DNA from: Aequorivita sp.
GTDB lineage: Bacteria; Bacteroidota; Bacteroidia; Flavobacteriales; Flavobacteriaceae
Direction: 5' to 3'
Length of the DNA stretch: 6,368 bases
Assembly (NCBI GenBank): GCA_020435865.1
Contig: JAGQYZ010000037.1
Span: forward strand, 1-6,368
The notes below the pieces were generated by a model. That model saw only the letters and a program-made list of their open reading frames with translations. It ran no database searches and had not been told where the DNA came from. Position numbers and translations under genes: made by a program. Within the stretch, counting starts at the first letter, position 1. Each line of letters starts with the position of its first letter. Shown here piece after piece: positions 5,281-6,368 of the stretch.

Positions 5281-6368
5281 ATGAAAAATTTTCTTACCGT
5301 TTGCATTTTGGCCTTTTTGAGTGCCACAACTGTTTTTTCACAAAATAAAAAAGAAGAATTAATGACCATAGACGGCAAGCCTGTTTATGCAAGTGAATTT
5401 GAGCGTGTTTATAAGAAAAACCTGGATCTTGTTCAGGACGAATCTCAGAAAGATATAGACGGCTATTTACAACTTTTTATTGACTATAAATTAAAAATAG
5501 CCGAAGCCAAAGCTCAGGGTTTAGACAAGGAAGAAAATTATTTAAATGAATTTTCAAAATATAGAGATCAACTTTCAAGAAATTATCTTTTTGAAGATAA
5601 GGTTACCGAAGAACTTGCCAAAGAAGCCTACGAGCGCAGCAAACAAGATATTGATGCATCGCACATTTTAATACGTGTTGATTATGAAGCTTTGCCACAA
5701 GATACTTTGGCGGCTTATAACAAAATTAAGGGTATTCGCGAAAGAGCATTGAAGGGTGAAGATTTTACAAAGCTTGCAAAAACCTATTCAGAAGAACCAG
5801 GGGCAAAAGAAACGGGAGGTGATTTGGGTTATTTTTCAGTATTTGCTATGGTTTATCCGTTTGAAAATGCAGCCTATAATACCAAGGTTGGCGAAATTTC
5901 GGATATTGTTCGCACCAGTTTTGGGTACCACATTTTAAAGGTTAACGACAAAAGAGAACGGATGCCAAAAATTTCAGTATCACATATTATGATTTCTGAT
6001 AAAAAAGGAGCGAAAAGCTTCAACCCAGAAGAGCGCATCAATGAAATTTATACCATGTTGAAGCAAGGTGAAAACTTTGAAAGTCTTGCCAAACAATTTT
6101 CTGATGATAAAAACTCTGCTGTATTGGGCGGTAAACTAAAGCCATTTACAAGAGGAGACCTTCGTGCACCAGAATTTGAAGATGCGGCTTACGCCCTTAA
6201 AAATCCTGGTGATTTGAGTAAGCCCATAAAAACTGATTTTGGGTGGCACATTATCCGTTTGGATGAAAAACACCCAAGAGAAACGTATGAAGAGCAAAAG
6301 CCAGAACTTGAGAAAAAGGTAAACGAGGGTGACCGCTCAAAAATAGTTACCAGCGCTACAAACAAAAA
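5281..6368 (+). CDS. SurA-like peptidyl-prolyl cis-trans isomerase, two parvulin domains (3' end outside window)
   Basis: A secreted PPIase/chaperone related to SurA and PpiC that assists folding of periplasmic and outer-membrane proteins. The frame is open from ATG 5281 to the window end, giving 362 residues with no stop, so the gene continues beyond the window. MKNFLTVCILAFLSATTVFS is a signal peptide with likely cleavage before Gln21. Residues about 22-120 form the N-terminal, mainly helical SurA-like region. Parvulin domain 1 runs about 126-222: ASHILIRV with His128, GGDLGYF (179-185) and FGYHILKV with His217. Parvulin domain 2 runs about 233-327: SHIMI with His235, GGKLKPF (283-289) and FGWHIIRL with His323. 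Domain 2 has Lys where domain 1 has Asp in the GGD segment, so one domain may be less active. The start fits the signal peptide and the promoter. The gene is divergent from the 80-residue gene, with 211 bases between them. Confidence 0.93.
   Translation, partial: MKNFLTVCILAFLSATTVFSQNKKEELMTIDGKPVYASEFERVYKKNLDLVQDESQKDIDGYLQLFIDYKLKIAEAKAQGLDKEENYLNEFSKYRDQLSRNYLFEDKVTEELAKEAYERSKQDIDASHILIRVDYEALPQDTLAAYNKIKGIRERALKGEDFTKLAKTYSEEPGAKETGGDLGYFSVFAMVYPFENAAYNTKVGEISDIVRTSFGYHILKVNDKRERMPKISVSHIMISDKKGAKSFNPEERINEIYTMLKQGENFESLAKQFSDDKNSAVLGGKLKPFTRGDLRAPEFEDAAYALKNPGDLSKPIKTDFGWHIIRLDEKHPRETYEEQKPELEKKVNEGDRSKIVTSATNK

Noticed and set aside
5190..5378. Minus-strand 62-codon frame overlapping the start of the SurA-like gene
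   Set aside because: It overlaps the signal peptide region of a confident plus-strand gene and its promoter, and its conceptual product shows no family features.

Overview
The window looks like an ordinary chromosomal segment from a member of the Flavobacteriaceae (Bacteroidota). The evidence is the AT-rich composition, start codons preceded by A-rich stretches with no Shine-Dalgarno sequence, several matches to the Bacteroidota -7 promoter element TAnnTTTG, and proteins typical of the group (a CYDCH haem-binding protein, a flavobacterial-type IMP dehydrogenase, an OmpH/Skp-like protein and a SurA-like PPIase). This assignment is inference. The genus cannot be named from the sequence.

Positions 1-2288 (+) hold a tightly packed three-gene run: the C-terminal end of HMG-CoA lyase, a lipoprotein of the 5'-nucleotidase/metallophosphatase family, and a membrane-anchored haem-binding-domain protein. 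The first two genes abut with no gap and the next two overlap by one base, so they are probably one transcript. Positions 2289-2408 hold the guaB promoter and a leader that can fold into a hairpin ending one base before the start codon. Positions 2409-3881 (+) are guaB, complete, with a strong terminator at 3913-3946.

Positions 3947-4152 form a gene-poor stretch between two terminators. It holds an open frame on the minus strand with no ATG start, possibly a gene remnant, and an inverted repeat. Positions 4153-5069 are read on the minus strand. They carry an OmpH/Skp-like periplasmic chaperone with its own terminator and promoter, and upstream of it an 80-residue histidine-rich protein of unknown function. 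From 5281 to the window end (+) runs a secreted SurA-like peptidyl-prolyl isomerase with two parvulin domains, cut off by the window edge.

Functionally the window mixes leucine/ketone-body carbon metabolism (HMG-CoA lyase), envelope phosphatase and haem proteins, purine synthesis (guaB), and outer-membrane protein folding (Skp-like and SurA-like chaperones close together). I see no rRNA, tRNA, CRISPR array, transposase, phage gene or recognisable defence system. The items most worth a second look are the structured guaB leader, the unusual residues of the metallophosphatase, the small histidine-rich protein between the two chaperones, and the orphan minus-strand open frame.
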